From contig NZ_CP042241.1 of NCBI RefSeq assembly GCF_007833275.1, positions 1,798,001 through 1,862,000 of the forward strand: a stretch of 64,000 nucleotides of DNA, read 5' to 3'. This document shows, piece by piece, positions 26,678 to 34,909 of this stretch. The notes beneath the pieces are model-generated. The model was not told where the DNA came from and did not search any database. It saw only the letters and a list, made by a program, of their open reading frames with translations. Position numbers and translations under genes: made by a program. How positions within the stretch are numbered: position 1 is the stretch's first letter; each line of letters starts with the position of its first letter. The stretch comes from Salarchaeum sp. JOR-1 (lineage in GTDB: Archaea > Halobacteriota > Halobacteria > Halobacteriales > Halobacteriaceae).

Positions 26678-28830
26678 AGTTCAGGCACCGTCACGTGGAA
26701 CGTCTCGTTTCTGTCCTCTACCAGACAGAGGTGGAACCCCGACTTCCGAGCGACTTTCACGTAACTCTCCTTGTCGCTGCGTGAGAGGAACCCGCCGCCG
26801 TCCGTCGCGTCCGTCGCCGCCTCCAGCGCGTCCGGTTCGAAGAACGACGCGGTGACGTAGAACGCGCCGCCGAGCGATTCCTGGGCGTCCGCGACGACCT
26901 CTGCGTTCTCCACGAGGCCGTCCATCTCGTCGCCCGTGACGGGGTCGCGCTCGGGGTTGAGCTCGGCCACCAGAAGGGGGTTTCCCATGCGGTCGCGGAG
27001 CACCACGTCGAACGTCGATCGCAGTTCCTCGCCCTCGTCGTCGCGGATGGAGATCGTGCCGTCGAGTTCGGCGCGGTCGATGTCGGGAATCGCGTCGAAC
27101 ACGTCCGCCAGTCCTTTCGTTCGACCCGTATCGAGAAGCTCGTACGGGAGGTCGCGGACGATCCAGGAGACGAATCGGTAGGCGGCCGTGCCTTCGAGGA
27201 AGTCGTCGAAGGAGTCGCCGTCGACCGTCGTCTCGCTGGCGTCGAACTGCGTGTGGTGTTCGAGTCGGAGGTTCGCGTTCACGGCCTCCGCGCTCACGTC
27301 GCCGTCCGCGACAGCGTCCAGGGTCGGGTCGGCCTTCGACCCGTACCGGACGAAGAGGTTCGTGCCGGCGAGCGCCTCTGCGGGCGTCCGGTCGGACGAC
27401 GCGGTTTCCTCGGGTTCTTCCGCCGCGTCCGCCCTCTCGCGCGCCGTTTCGAGGTCGGCACGCAGTTCCGCGACTTCGTTCCGGAGCGCGTCGCGCTCCT
27501 CCTCGAGATCCGTGAGTTCGTCGCGCAGTTCCGCGGCCTCGCTCTCCGCGGCGTCCGCGCGCGCTTCGAGTTCCTCGATGCGTTCCTCGCGCTCAGCGAC
27601 CGCTTCCTTCAGCGTCGCCACTCGCTCTTCGGTTTCGGACGACGCGGACTGACGGGCGGGCTGAGAGCGCTGAGAGCGCTGAGAGCGCTGAGCGGCCTGC
27701 TTCGTGGCCGCCGTCCCCTGTGTGCGCTGCTGTGTCGCGTCCGAGGACGCCCCGGAACTCGGGCGTGTCGCCGCCTTCTCGGGATCGAGTGAGGGGACGG
27801 TCGTCGCCTCCCGCCACTCGACTTCCTCCGAGAACACGCCGTCTTCGCCTTCGCCCTCGTCGTCCACCGCGCGCGCGGACGGCGACTGCTCCACGCCCGC
27901 TGCCTCTGGGCGCTCCGGTGACGGGCGCTCCGCCGGCGGTTCGCGCGCCACGTCCGCAGCCTGCTCCGCCTCGGAGACCGCAGCCGCGTCGCCCGCTTCA
28001 AGCGTGTCTCTGGTCGTGCGGGCGTCTCTCTCTGATTCGTCCGCCGAAACCGACGGTTCGTCGGTAGTCGGTTCGTCCGGCGCTTTCACCGCGCGCTCCG
28101 ACGACGCGTCCGGGTCGGCCGCCGCTTGCTCGGCCGCCGCTTGGTTCGCGTCGGCGTTCTCTCCTGCGGTTCCGGTCTCGTCTACAGCGGCCACGGCCGT
28201 CGCGCCGTCGTCGGGCGTCGGTTCGGACGCCTCCGTCGCGCTAGCCGCTCCGGCGGCGGCCTCGACGTCGTCGCCGGTCGCCTCCTCGTCGGGTTCGGGT
28301 ACGTCAGTCACGTCGATGTCGACCGTCACGACCTCGTAGAGCCCGACCTCGTCGTCGGCGCGCTCGAAGGCCTCCTCGCCGGTGATGAGTTCCTCGCTCG
28401 ACCCGACGAACGCCGCGCTCAGCGACCGGCCGCCGTAGTAGGCCGTGTAGTAGTCGCCCGAGAGCACGTTCTCGGAGAGTTCGACGTATCCCGTGAACCC
28501 CGCGTCAGCGAGCGTTTCGTCCGTCTCGGAGAGCGGCGTGTCGTTCGTGTAGTAGGTCGCTTTCGTCTCCCCGCCCGCTTCCTGCATCGCGAACAGCAAC
28601 GGCAGCGAGAGATGCGGCGCTTCGTAGACGTCCGACGAGGCGTCCTCGAAGTCCTCGATACCTCCCTCGAACACCCCCACGACGCGGCCGTTCAACATGA
28701 ACAGCCACGTGTCGTCCGCCACGACGGCACCCGAGAACGCTCGGTCAGCGAGCGCGTGGAGGCCGCGGTAGCCGTCAGCGGCGTCCGCCGACGACCACGA
28801 CCGCACGCGCTCGACCGTACGTGAATCCAT
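26674..28830 (-). CDS. Large multidomain haloarchaeal protein with coiled coil
   Basis: The protein has 718 residues. Residues 1-180 form a folded alpha/beta domain (WLFMLNGRVVGVFEG, APHLSLPLLFAMQEAGGETKATYYT). Residues 185-400 are Ala/Glu/Ser/Pro low complexity and include a tandem SQR repeat near residue 385 encoded by a nine-base unit. Residues 400-475 form an uninterrupted coiled coil (ERIEELEARADAAESEAAEL). Residues 490-718 form a second folded domain with LLVAELNPERDPVTGDEMDG, resembling a degenerate nuclease-type core. I do not recognise a function. It is probably a cytoplasmic scaffold or regulator: there is no signal or membrane helix. Confidence 0.75.
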   Translation of the reverse strand: MDSRTVERVRSWSSADAADGYRGLHALADRAFSGAVVADDTWLFMLNGRVVGVFEGGIEDFEDASSDVYEAPHLSLPLLFAMQEAGGETKATYYTNDTPLSETDETLADAGFTGYVELSENVLSGDYYTAYYGGRSLSAAFVGSSEELITGEEAFERADDEVGLYEVVTVDIDVTDVPEPDEEATGDDVEAAAGAASATEASEPTPDDGATAVAAVDETGTAGENADANQAAAEQAAADPDASSERAVKAPDEPTTDEPSVSADESERDARTTRDTLEAGDAAAVSEAEQAADVAREPPAERPSPERPEAAGVEQSPSARAVDDEGEGEDGVFSEEVEWREATTVPSLDPEKAATRPSSGASSDATQQRTQGTAATKQAAQRSQRSQRSQPARQSASSETEERVATLKEAVAEREERIEELEARADAAESEAAELRDELTDLEEERDALRNEVAELRADLETARERADAAEEPEETASSDRTPAEALAGTNLFVRYGSKADPTLDAVADGDVSAEAVNANLRLEHHTQFDASETTVDGDSFDDFLEGTAAYRFVSWIVRDLPYELLDTGRTKGLADVFDAIPDIDRAELDGTISIRDDEGEELRSTFDVVLRDRMGNPLLVAELNPERDPVTGDEMDGLVENAEVVADAQESLGGAFYVTASFFEPDALEAATDATDGGGFLSRSDKESYVKVARKSGFHLCLVEDRNETFHVTVPEL
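27661..27690 (-). repeat. Nine-base tandem repeat inside the large coiled-coil gene
   Basis: The unit TGAGAGCGC occurs three times in direct succession, in frame, giving SQR three times. It lies in the low-complexity linker and is of the kind that changes copy number by slippage. Confidence 0.7.
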
Positions 28831-28917
28831 ACACGAGAGCGAGGGAGCCGCGACGTATAAAATCTCCCTCTCTCCGGGATCGAACGCTTTTCGTGACCGC
28901 CCCCGCCAGTCCAGAGC

Positions 28918-29793
28918 ATGCACGTCACGGTCGTCGGCGCAGGACAGATGGGGCGCGGAATCGCGCAGGTGTCCGCGATGGCAGGCCACGACGTGGTCGT
29001 CCGCGACATCGACGCAGACCGCGTCGAAGCCGGCATCGACGGCATCGAGGACACGCTCGCGGAAGGCGTCGAACGCGGGAAAGTCAGCGAGAGCGAGCGG
29101 GACGCCGCGCTCGCCCGCATCGAAGGCATCGTCGACCTCGACGACGCCGTCGCGGTCGCCGACCTCGTCGTCGAAGCCGTCCCGGAGGACATGGAGCTCA
29201 AGCAGGACGTGTTCACGGACATCGAGGCCGCCGCGCCCGCGGACGCCGTCCTCGGCTCCAACACGTCCAGCCTCCCCGTCACCGAGCTCGCGAGCGCCCT
29301 CGACGACCCCAGCCGGGCTATCGGCCTCCACTTCTTCAACCCCCCACACCTGATGGGCCTCGTGGAAGTCGTCGTCGCGGAGCAGACCAGCGAGGACACC
29401 GAGAGGTTCGCCACCGACTACGTCGAAGACATCGGGAAGGACGCCGTCGTCGTCCGCGACACCCCCGGGTTCGCCACCTCCCGCCTCGGCGTGGCGCTCG
29501 GCCTCGAAGCCGCCCGCATGGTCGAAGAAGGCGTCGCCAGCCCCGGAGACATCGACACCGGCATGCGCGAGGGCTACAACCACCCCATGGGCCCCCTCGA
29601 ACTCACCGACCTCGTCGGCCTCGACGTCCGCCTCGACATCGCCGAAAGCCTCCGCGAGGAACTCGGCGAACGCTTCAAACCCCCGCAGATACTCAAGCGC
29701 AAAGTCCGCGCCGGCGACCTCGGCAAGAAGACCGGCACCGGCTTCTACGAGTACGACGAGAACGGCGACAAAACCGGGCCCGCTGACTACTGA
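28918..29793 (+). CDS. 3-hydroxyacyl-CoA dehydrogenase, short HBD type
   Basis: This 291-residue protein has an NAD-binding Rossmann domain opening VTVVGAGQMGRGIAQVSAM (GxGxxG), the catalytic His in GLHFFNPPHLMGLVEVV, NTSSLPVTELA, and a C-terminal all-helical domain with NHPMGPLELTDLVGLD. The enzyme oxidises 3-hydroxyacyl-CoA to 3-ketoacyl-CoA in fatty acid beta-oxidation, or works in reverse in polyhydroxyalkanoate-type pathways. There is no hydratase domain or neighbouring thiolase. It is divergent from the large coiled-coil gene, with starts 87 bases apart. Confidence 0.92.
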   Translation: MHVTVVGAGQMGRGIAQVSAMAGHDVVVRDIDADRVEAGIDGIEDTLAEGVERGKVSESERDAALARIEGIVDLDDAVAVADLVVEAVPEDMELKQDVFTDIEAAAPADAVLGSNTSSLPVTELASALDDPSRAIGLHFFNPPHLMGLVEVVVAEQTSEDTERFATDYVEDIGKDAVVVRDTPGFATSRLGVALGLEAARMVEEGVASPGDIDTGMREGYNHPMGPLELTDLVGLDVRLDIAESLREELGERFKPPQILKRKVRAGDLGKKTGTGFYEYDENGDKTGPADY

Positions 29794-29854
29794 ACGCTAC
29801 CGAACCGGGGGACGGAAACGGGCTATCTGACGCCGAAAATACGGCGTACAGCGA

Positions 29855-30220
29855 TCACGTACTCAGAGTTACATTCCCTCCGTTGTCGATACCGATTGTT
29901 GTGGCAGAATTATCGCTCGGGAAGGTGTGCGTTTTCGTGGTCGTGTGGCCATCGACGGCAACCGTAATCTGGTACTCGCCGTTTTTACTGAAGGGGTCGA
30001 GCTGGACGGCCGATTCAGCGTCGAGCGTTCGACCGGCTGAATAGACCAATCGCTCGCCCTGACTGATTTCGACCACGACAGCGTGGCTGGTATCATCTTG
30101 GTTCACGAGCTGGAGGGTATCGGACGGCGTGCTACTAGTCGGGACGGCACTACAACCCGCAGCGACGACGAGGAGGCCGACGCAAAGGCCGAGTGCAAGC
30201 TTTCTAACTGGAGGGCGCAC
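29855..30220 (-). CDS. Small lipoprotein with beta-sandwich domain
   Basis: The 121 residues start with a signal peptide ending in a lipobox (VVAAGC, Cys23) and a Thr/Ser-rich spacer, then a strand-rich domain (LQLVNQDDTSHAVVVEIS, TTKTHTFPSDN). The pattern of a first strand with N and H, a central ... YSAGRTLDAESA and a final NVTLST is shared with two other lipoproteins in this window (30416-30808 and 60483-60968). It is lipid-anchored and faces outward. Function is unknown. It lies at the left end of the accessory region. Confidence 0.68.
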   Translation of the reverse strand: MRPPVRKLALGLCVGLLVVAAGCSAVPTSSTPSDTLQLVNQDDTSHAVVVEISQGERLVYSAGRTLDAESAVQLDPFSKNGEYQITVAVDGHTTTKTHTFPSDNSATTIGIDNGGNVTLST

Positions 30221-30415
30221 AGGCGCACGTCACAAACGAGACGGAAAAGACTTGTCAAAACTCCGTGATTAGGCTTGTAGCTCCCCGTATCGGGCGATTC
30301 GGGGCGCCTGGAGTGAAAACCCCCTCGTATGAACGAGCGAGATCCTCGCTCGCTAACCGGGCGGGTGACCCGATCGCTACGTACGGAGTATGGAATCGGT
30401 CAGATGGGAGTCGGG

Positions 30416-30808
30416 CTATGACGTGTCGCAGCCGTTGCTCACGCTGATGCTGTCGGCTTCAATTGCGACGTTGACCGCTGGGGACTCACAGGAGGCTGGA
30501 ATTGAGTACTCGCGCGCGGCTGTTCGGCCATTCCGTATCGAGACGCGGATTTCCGCCGGGGTTCCGACGAACGATTTCGATTCGTCGCCCTCGCCCGGGT
30601 TCAGCGTGTAGGTGTGACTGAAGAACTCGGTCGAGCCTCGCATCGCGGTGATAGTGACTTGCACTGCCTCTTGGAGCCCGTTGGTCACGAACACGGCTAC
30701 GTGTGGTTTGTGTTCCCGGGGTCGGGTCTGTTCGATGAACGACGAACAACCCGCGAGAAGGACGACGCCCCCCGAGAGGCCACCGAGAAGAATCTGCCGG
30801 CGGTTCAT
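30416..30808 (-). CDS. Tat-type small lipoprotein with beta domain
   Basis: The 130 residues begin MNRRQILLGGLSGGVVLLAGC, a twin-arginine-like signal with lipobox Cys21, and continue with a beta-rich domain (HVAVFVTNGLQEAVQVTITA, YTLNPGEGDESKSF, AREYSIPASC). Two cysteines near the C-terminus (SCES and NGCDTS) could form a disulfide. It has the same overall layout as the lipoprotein at 29855-30220. The start Met is chosen at the signal peptide; upstream frame is non-coding in character. Confidence 0.68.
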   Translation of the reverse strand: MNRRQILLGGLSGGVVLLAGCSSFIEQTRPREHKPHVAVFVTNGLQEAVQVTITAMRGSTEFFSHTYTLNPGEGDESKSFVGTPAEIRVSIRNGRTAAREYSIPASCESPAVNVAIEADSISVSNGCDTS

Positions 30809-31001
30809 GCGATACAGTTCTCTCGACAACCCGAAAAAGAACCCCGTGACGAAAACGACTGTTTGTTCCTCTGAACAGAACTGGATCGAGGTACGAGCGT
30901 GACACAAAGCGGGGTCTGTCGCTGAATTCACGCCTGTACTGACGACCGTCAGCGGAACGGAATCGCCACGCTCTTTCAGAGCCGCGGCAAACGCGTGAGT
31001 G

Positions 31002-31283
31002 ATGCCCTCCGACAAGGCGACGGCCGCGGCCCCGATAGCGACCGGTATCGCGCTCGCTGGGGCGGCAGTACGAGAAATCGCACAGCACGGACTCGGACTC
31101 TGGACGGCGCTGGCGCTCGCCGGCGGCCTCTCGGCGGTCGCTGTCGGTTGCGGCGTTCTGACTGGCCGCGGTTGGTTGAGCGCCGATAACGACCGTGGCG
31201 GACAGGGCAACCGAACGCCAGTCGCACTCGTCGCCCTCGCGCTGACGTGCATCGCCGTCGGTGCCGGGATTGCACTGACGTAG
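31002..31283 (+). CDS. Small membrane protein, three helices
   Basis: This 93-residue protein has three hydrophobic helices (APIATGIALAGAAVREI, LWTALALAGGLSAVAVGCG and VALVALALTCIAVGAG), with GWLSADNDRGGQGNRT between the second and third. It starts at ATG 31002, with a GTG directly before. The function is unknown. The codon use is acceptable for a real gene, though a short Ala-rich frame in GC-rich DNA can arise by chance. Confidence 0.5.
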   Translation: MPSDKATAAAPIATGIALAGAAVREIAQHGLGLWTALALAGGLSAVAVGCGVLTGRGWLSADNDRGGQGNRTPVALVALALTCIAVGAGIALT

Positions 31284-31306
31284 TACTCTGTCTTCTCGTG
31301 GAGTAC

Positions 31307-31326
31307 GCCGTCGATCAATCGACGGC
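31307..31326. terminator. Perfect inverted repeat between convergent genes
   Basis: GCCGTCGAT and ATCGACGGC are separated by two bases, forming a strong hairpin 24 bases after the small membrane protein stop and about 200 bases before the end of the convergent flavoprotein gene. The rest of 31284-31527 has no convincing gene; a tRNA-like GTAGCTTAGTGG at 31341-31352 is not part of a cloverleaf. Confidence 0.4.
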
Positions 31327-31527
31327 AATGGCAGCTAGCGCTGTAGCTTAGTGGCCCTCGATACCGCCGGTCGGTTAGAGAACCAGGCGCTCCAGTCACG
31401 CTTCGTTACCCGCGAGCGGGATGGCCAGTCGCGAGAATTCAGTGCCAGCGAAAGGCCGGTTTACGCAATCAGGCTCTCCGCAGGTGAACTCTGGGTCGAT
31501 ATAAGTGGGTAATTCACGAGGTGCGTG

Positions 31528-32910
31528 TTAGGAGTCTGTGAATAACTGTGGCGGTATCGTGCTGACCGTCGGTCGTACCACCCGCCACACGATCTCGGGT
31601 TTCAGTAGGGCTGTTGGCGGTTCCTCTAAGCGAGTCACCCGAGCGAACGCTCCGCTTAACGCCGGATCGGATTGAGCGCGACGTATGAGGCGGTTCATAT
31701 ACCAATTCGTCAAACGCGCACCGGCCGGTCGGGATCCCGTTGTCTGTGGATAGGCGAAATCTCCGCCCACCACGAGGTTCCAGACGTTGTCCACGATATC
31801 GCTCGCACGATCAAAAAAACGCCCACTGATGGCGTCGAGACCCTCGGTGGCGAGCGCATGGTGAAGGCAGACCGCCTCCAGGGCGGCTACCGACATCCCC
31901 TGCCCGTAAATCGGATTGAAGCTTGCAATAGCATCCCCCGTGACGACAAGTCCGTCAGGGAATTCGGAAAGGTCCTCGTAGCGCCGTCGGAGACTCGCAG
32001 GGTAGGGATACTGCCGAACGCCGTCAGAGACCCATGAGTGGTGTTTCAACAGCGTAGAAATCGTCTGGACGGGGAGACCCGCAGTGTACTTGATCAGACC
32101 GCTGCGGTCAGTCGGCGGGGTATCGTCATGGATTCCTTGTACGATGACTTCCCAGCGGTCGTCTTCGATAGGGACGAGTGCAGCGCCACGCGTCCGTGGG
32201 GCTACCGGCACGATCATACGCATCCGACGGTCGTTCGGCGGACGTTCAATCCGAATCGATCTGTACGAAACGTTGATCGTGATTTCGTCGGTCGGCGGTC
32301 TGTCGTACCCGTGGTCAGCCAGCCAGGCTGGAGTCTGACTCGTCCGCCCGGTCGCATCGACGACGAAATCAGCGCTGACCGTCTCCTCGGTGTCACCGTT
32401 TCGGACACGAACACCGGTGACTACCGACGCATCAGCGGTACACAGGTACTCTGTGACTTGACGACCCCCTCGCAACTCGACGTTCTCGATGCTGCGTAAT
32501 TGGTTCCGGGCGACGTGTTCAAACAGTGCGCGACTCGCACAATAGGTGGGGTATCGCTCCCGGGGGTCAGCCAGGAATCCGCCTCTGTTGTATTCCCTCA
32601 TATCCGTACCGAAGTCTATCATCAGACCACCGCTGGCGAGAACTTGTTCGCAAAACCCGGGGAACAGGTCTTCCAGTGTCGCACGACCAGCCTCCAACAA
32701 CACGTGGGGGTGCCTGGTCTGCGGTGCGCCGTCACGCGTGGCTGGGCCGTTCGGAATTGAGTCACGTTCCAGCACTACAACCTCTTTGAACGCGTCTGCC
32801 AGAACCCGGGCTGACGCGATGCCGGCTATACTTCCCCCGACGACAATGGCGCGGTCACCCACGAGTGAGACCTGCGTGGCGTCATAGCGGTCGATCTCTG
32901 CGAGCGACAC
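31528..32910 (-). CDS. FAD-dependent oxidoreductase / monooxygenase-like
   Basis: This 460-residue protein has an FAD-binding Rossmann motif AIVVGGSIAGIASARVLADA near residue 20, followed by an Arg/Pro-containing substrate loop (PQTRHPHVLLEAG), the DATGRTS motif near residue 190, and a late FAD motif VVTGDAIASFNPIYGQGMSVA near residue 330. This is the arrangement of the PHBH-like flavoproteins (squalene epoxidase, geranylgeranyl reductase and aromatic hydroxylase relatives). Its substrate is probably hydrophobic or aromatic. Lower GC than the core genes suggests acquisition. The divergent Bat-type regulator may control it. Confidence 0.8.
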   Translation of the reverse strand: MSLAEIDRYDATQVSLVGDRAIVVGGSIAGIASARVLADAFKEVVVLERDSIPNGPATRDGAPQTRHPHVLLEAGRATLEDLFPGFCEQVLASGGLMIDFGTDMREYNRGGFLADPRERYPTYCASRALFEHVARNQLRSIENVELRGGRQVTEYLCTADASVVTGVRVRNGDTEETVSADFVVDATGRTSQTPAWLADHGYDRPPTDEITINVSYRSIRIERPPNDRRMRMIVPVAPRTRGAALVPIEDDRWEVIVQGIHDDTPPTDRSGLIKYTAGLPVQTISTLLKHHSWVSDGVRQYPYPASLRRRYEDLSEFPDGLVVTGDAIASFNPIYGQGMSVAALEAVCLHHALATEGLDAISGRFFDRASDIVDNVWNLVVGGDFAYPQTTGSRPAGARLTNWYMNRLIRRAQSDPALSGAFARVTRLEEPPTALLKPEIVWRVVRPTVSTIPPQLFTDS

Positions 32911-33055
32911 CTTACAACACCCCGATCCAGACGTGTGCTTTGGGGGTGCCGGTTCGTTCCACCGTCATACCAAACACGCTACGCGACTCGGTCATTCTGG
33001 TTCACACCGGAACTCACGGCTCTGTCCCCGTCTGCGAATCGGGGTGCATACGCGT

Positions 33056-33066
33056 CTTTTTAAATA
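33056..33066 (+). promoter_or_regulatory. TATA box of the Bat-type regulator
   Basis: TTTTTAAATAA lies about 25 bases before the GTG at 33087, which supports that start and a leaderless transcript. It sits in the 176-base divergent region shared with the flavoprotein gene. Confidence 0.6.
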
Positions 33067-33086
33067 ACCTCGCTCTATCGCCGGGC

Positions 33087-33743
33087 GTGCGCTACCTCAC
33101 CGTTCGATTGGAATCCACGTCGGGGACTGCGTTCCACCCGATCGGCAAGCAACTGGCCGAAGAGCCGTCGATTCAGCGAGAGGCTATCCACCACGTCGAA
33201 CTACTCGCGGGGGAGCTCGTAGTAACGCTGGCCGAGGGAAGTGGCGACCGGCAGCGCTACGAGGAGATTATGTCCGAATCACCACTTGTTGAAGACGTAC
33301 TCGTGTCTGGCGGCGAACGCTGGCTGGCGACAAGCCAATTTTCCGCCCAAGGCCCCGTCAAACAGCTTTTGGAGTGGCGTCAGGAGTCCGAACTCGTTGT
33401 TGAAACCCCAATTCCGATCAACAATGACGGTTCACTGCGGATAACCTTCCTTGGCAGTGAGCGGGATTTCCAGGAGCTGTACAACAAGGTTATCGATGCC
33501 ACGAACCTCGGTATCAAGATCGTTAAGACGGGTGAGTACGACCCCGGCCTAGACACGTTCGTGCGAGAACTTACCTCGCGGCAACGAGAAGTGCTTGAGG
33601 TAGCTGTCGAGATGGGATATTATACCGAACCCCGCTCGGCGACACACGAGGACGTGGCCGAGGCCATCGGGATCGCACCGACGACTGTCGGTACGCATCT
33701 CCGAAAAATCGAATCGCGAGTATTCGAGGCACTCGTCCGCTGA
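33087..33743 (+). CDS. Bat-type helix-turn-helix regulator (HTH_10)
   Basis: The 218 residues start with GTG (VRYLTVRLES), as fixed by the TATA box. The N-terminal 150 residues form the ligand-sensing-like domain found in bacterioopsin-activator homologues. The C-terminal LTSRQREVLEVAVEMGYYTEPR...EDVAEAIGIAPTTVGTHLRKIESRVFEALV is the HTH_10 DNA-binding domain. Haloarchaea carry many such regulators, usually divergent from the gene they control, here a flavoprotein. The regulatory link is inference. Confidence 0.85.
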   Translation: MRYLTVRLESTSGTAFHPIGKQLAEEPSIQREAIHHVELLAGELVVTLAEGSGDRQRYEEIMSESPLVEDVLVSGGERWLATSQFSAQGPVKQLLEWRQESELVVETPIPINNDGSLRITFLGSERDFQELYNKVIDATNLGIKIVKTGEYDPGLDTFVRELTSRQREVLEVAVEMGYYTEPRSATHEDVAEAIGIAPTTVGTHLRKIESRVFEALVR

Positions 33744-34002
33744 GCAGGGGAGACACGCTTCGAGTTCGCCCCGACTGAGTTCTGCTGGCGCGCGCTACCC
33801 ACGCCTGGTTCACAATCTCGTCCCGTACGCCTGCGAGCGCGAGGATGATGGCGAGAAGCGCGGAGCAGGTCGCGACGGCGTACAGGTAGAGGGAGAGCAG
33901 TGTATCCCATGCGAGCGCCCCGTAGAGCGCGACGCCGGCATTTAGCGTGCAGAACAGTGCGAGGCCGAACGGATCGAGGTTCCGACCAGTCATCACGAGC
34001 AA
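33744..34002 (-). CDS. Possible small membrane protein, end uncertain
   Basis: The minus frame starts at 34002 and reads MLVMTGRNLDPFGLALFCTL then LLSLYLYAVATCSALLAIIL, two or three convincing hydrophobic helices followed by GVRDEIVNQAW. It then runs on without a stop into the opposite strand of the regulator gene (to 33571), where the sequence becomes Arg/Ser-rich. This looks like a small membrane protein gene that has lost its proper end, or a chance frame. The 403-base gap 33744-34146 has no other candidate. Confidence 0.35.
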
Positions 34003-34146
34003 CGCTTCGAGGCCTATGCGTCTAGTTCTTTCGCCGAGACTGGCGGTCGAGCACGTACTCAGAGTTTGCTCAGTGGACGGCGGTTCAGCTAGATGTTTTT
34101 ATCAAGACGGCGTGATGGTGGTGCTGGATTCAACGTGGCCTCAAAC

Positions 34147-34848
34147 ATGCCGGACAAATCCGACGACGGACCGCAATTATCGGTCGATATAGCGAATCAG
34201 ATATCAACAAATTCCGGTTACTTCGTCGTGTCCGGTGTGTTCGCAGCTTTTGCAGTGTACATCTATCGAACACTCCCGGCGAATCCAGGACCGTTTGAGC
34301 GGTTCATGTATATCCCGTTTATTGCCCTTTCCATCTTCTCTGCGGCGATGTTCTACGCCCATCTCGCTTCGGAAGTGGGTTCTTGGGGAAGCCTATGGGA
34401 GGCCCATTTTCAGTTCAAAAACGTTGACCTATTTTTCTTCACGACGTTGATTCTGACCGCTGTATCTGGAATCAGCTCATTACCTACAGGTGACGGCCGA
34501 GGAGTCATCCTTTTCCTGATTATCCTGATGGTCTTCGCTTCAATATTCCTGGTCAACGCCGGACTCCGGTTCCTGCTTCAGTGGATTCCAGAAACGGCGA
34601 AATGGCGGCTTATGTTGGTATTCTCTGTATCAATACCGCTCCTGATAGTTTGTCGAATCGTTTGGACCAGTGTTCTCAATGACTATTCTATTATTCCTAT
34701 TCAGCAGTTATCTCTGACGAGGCCTGTCGAACTCGGAATTCAATTTTCTATCCTCCTCGTTGCTATCCTACAGTCGATGGCTGCAATGGCGATTATCGCA
34801 GGGTTACTTTCGATACCACTCGTTCTCTGGGATGAATATAGCCGGTAA
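34147..34848 (+). CDS. Low-GC six-helix membrane protein, unknown
   Basis: This 233-residue protein starts MPDKSDDGPQLSVDIANQ and then has about six long membrane helices (FVVSGVFAAFAVYIY, FIALSIFSAAMFYAHL, LFFFTTLILTAVSGISS, ILFLIILMVFASIFLV, MLVFSVSIPLLIVCRIV and a C-terminal pair). Phe/Ile/Leu content and codon use are AT-rich and quite unlike its neighbours, suggesting recent acquisition. A TATA-like TTTTTATC at 34095-34102 precedes it. No family is recognised. The next gene encodes a lipoprotein with the same composition, 61 bases downstream. Confidence 0.7.
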   Translation: MPDKSDDGPQLSVDIANQISTNSGYFVVSGVFAAFAVYIYRTLPANPGPFERFMYIPFIALSIFSAAMFYAHLASEVGSWGSLWEAHFQFKNVDLFFFTTLILTAVSGISSLPTGDGRGVILFLIILMVFASIFLVNAGLRFLLQWIPETAKWRLMLVFSVSIPLLIVCRIVWTSVLNDYSIIPIQQLSLTRPVELGIQFSILLVAILQSMAAMAIIAGLLSIPLVLWDEYSR

Positions 34849-34909
34849 GTAGAACGGCGTTTGGTTCTGCCCCGGAACGTTAATAATCCCGTATTGTAGT
34901 TCTAGTGTC

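Noticed and set aside
28831-29583. N-terminal extension of the large coiled-coil gene by 251 codons
   Set aside because: The extension is antisense to the 3-hydroxyacyl-CoA dehydrogenase gene; conserved character begins at the Met encoded at 28828-28830.
31338-31400. Possible tRNA (GTAGCTTAGTGG resembling a D arm)
   Set aside because: No acceptor, anticodon or T arm could be paired around it.
33571-33743. C-terminal extension of the minus-strand membrane frame beginning at 34002
   Set aside because: It lies inside the Bat-type regulator on the other strand and loses membrane character; only 33744-34002 is considered.
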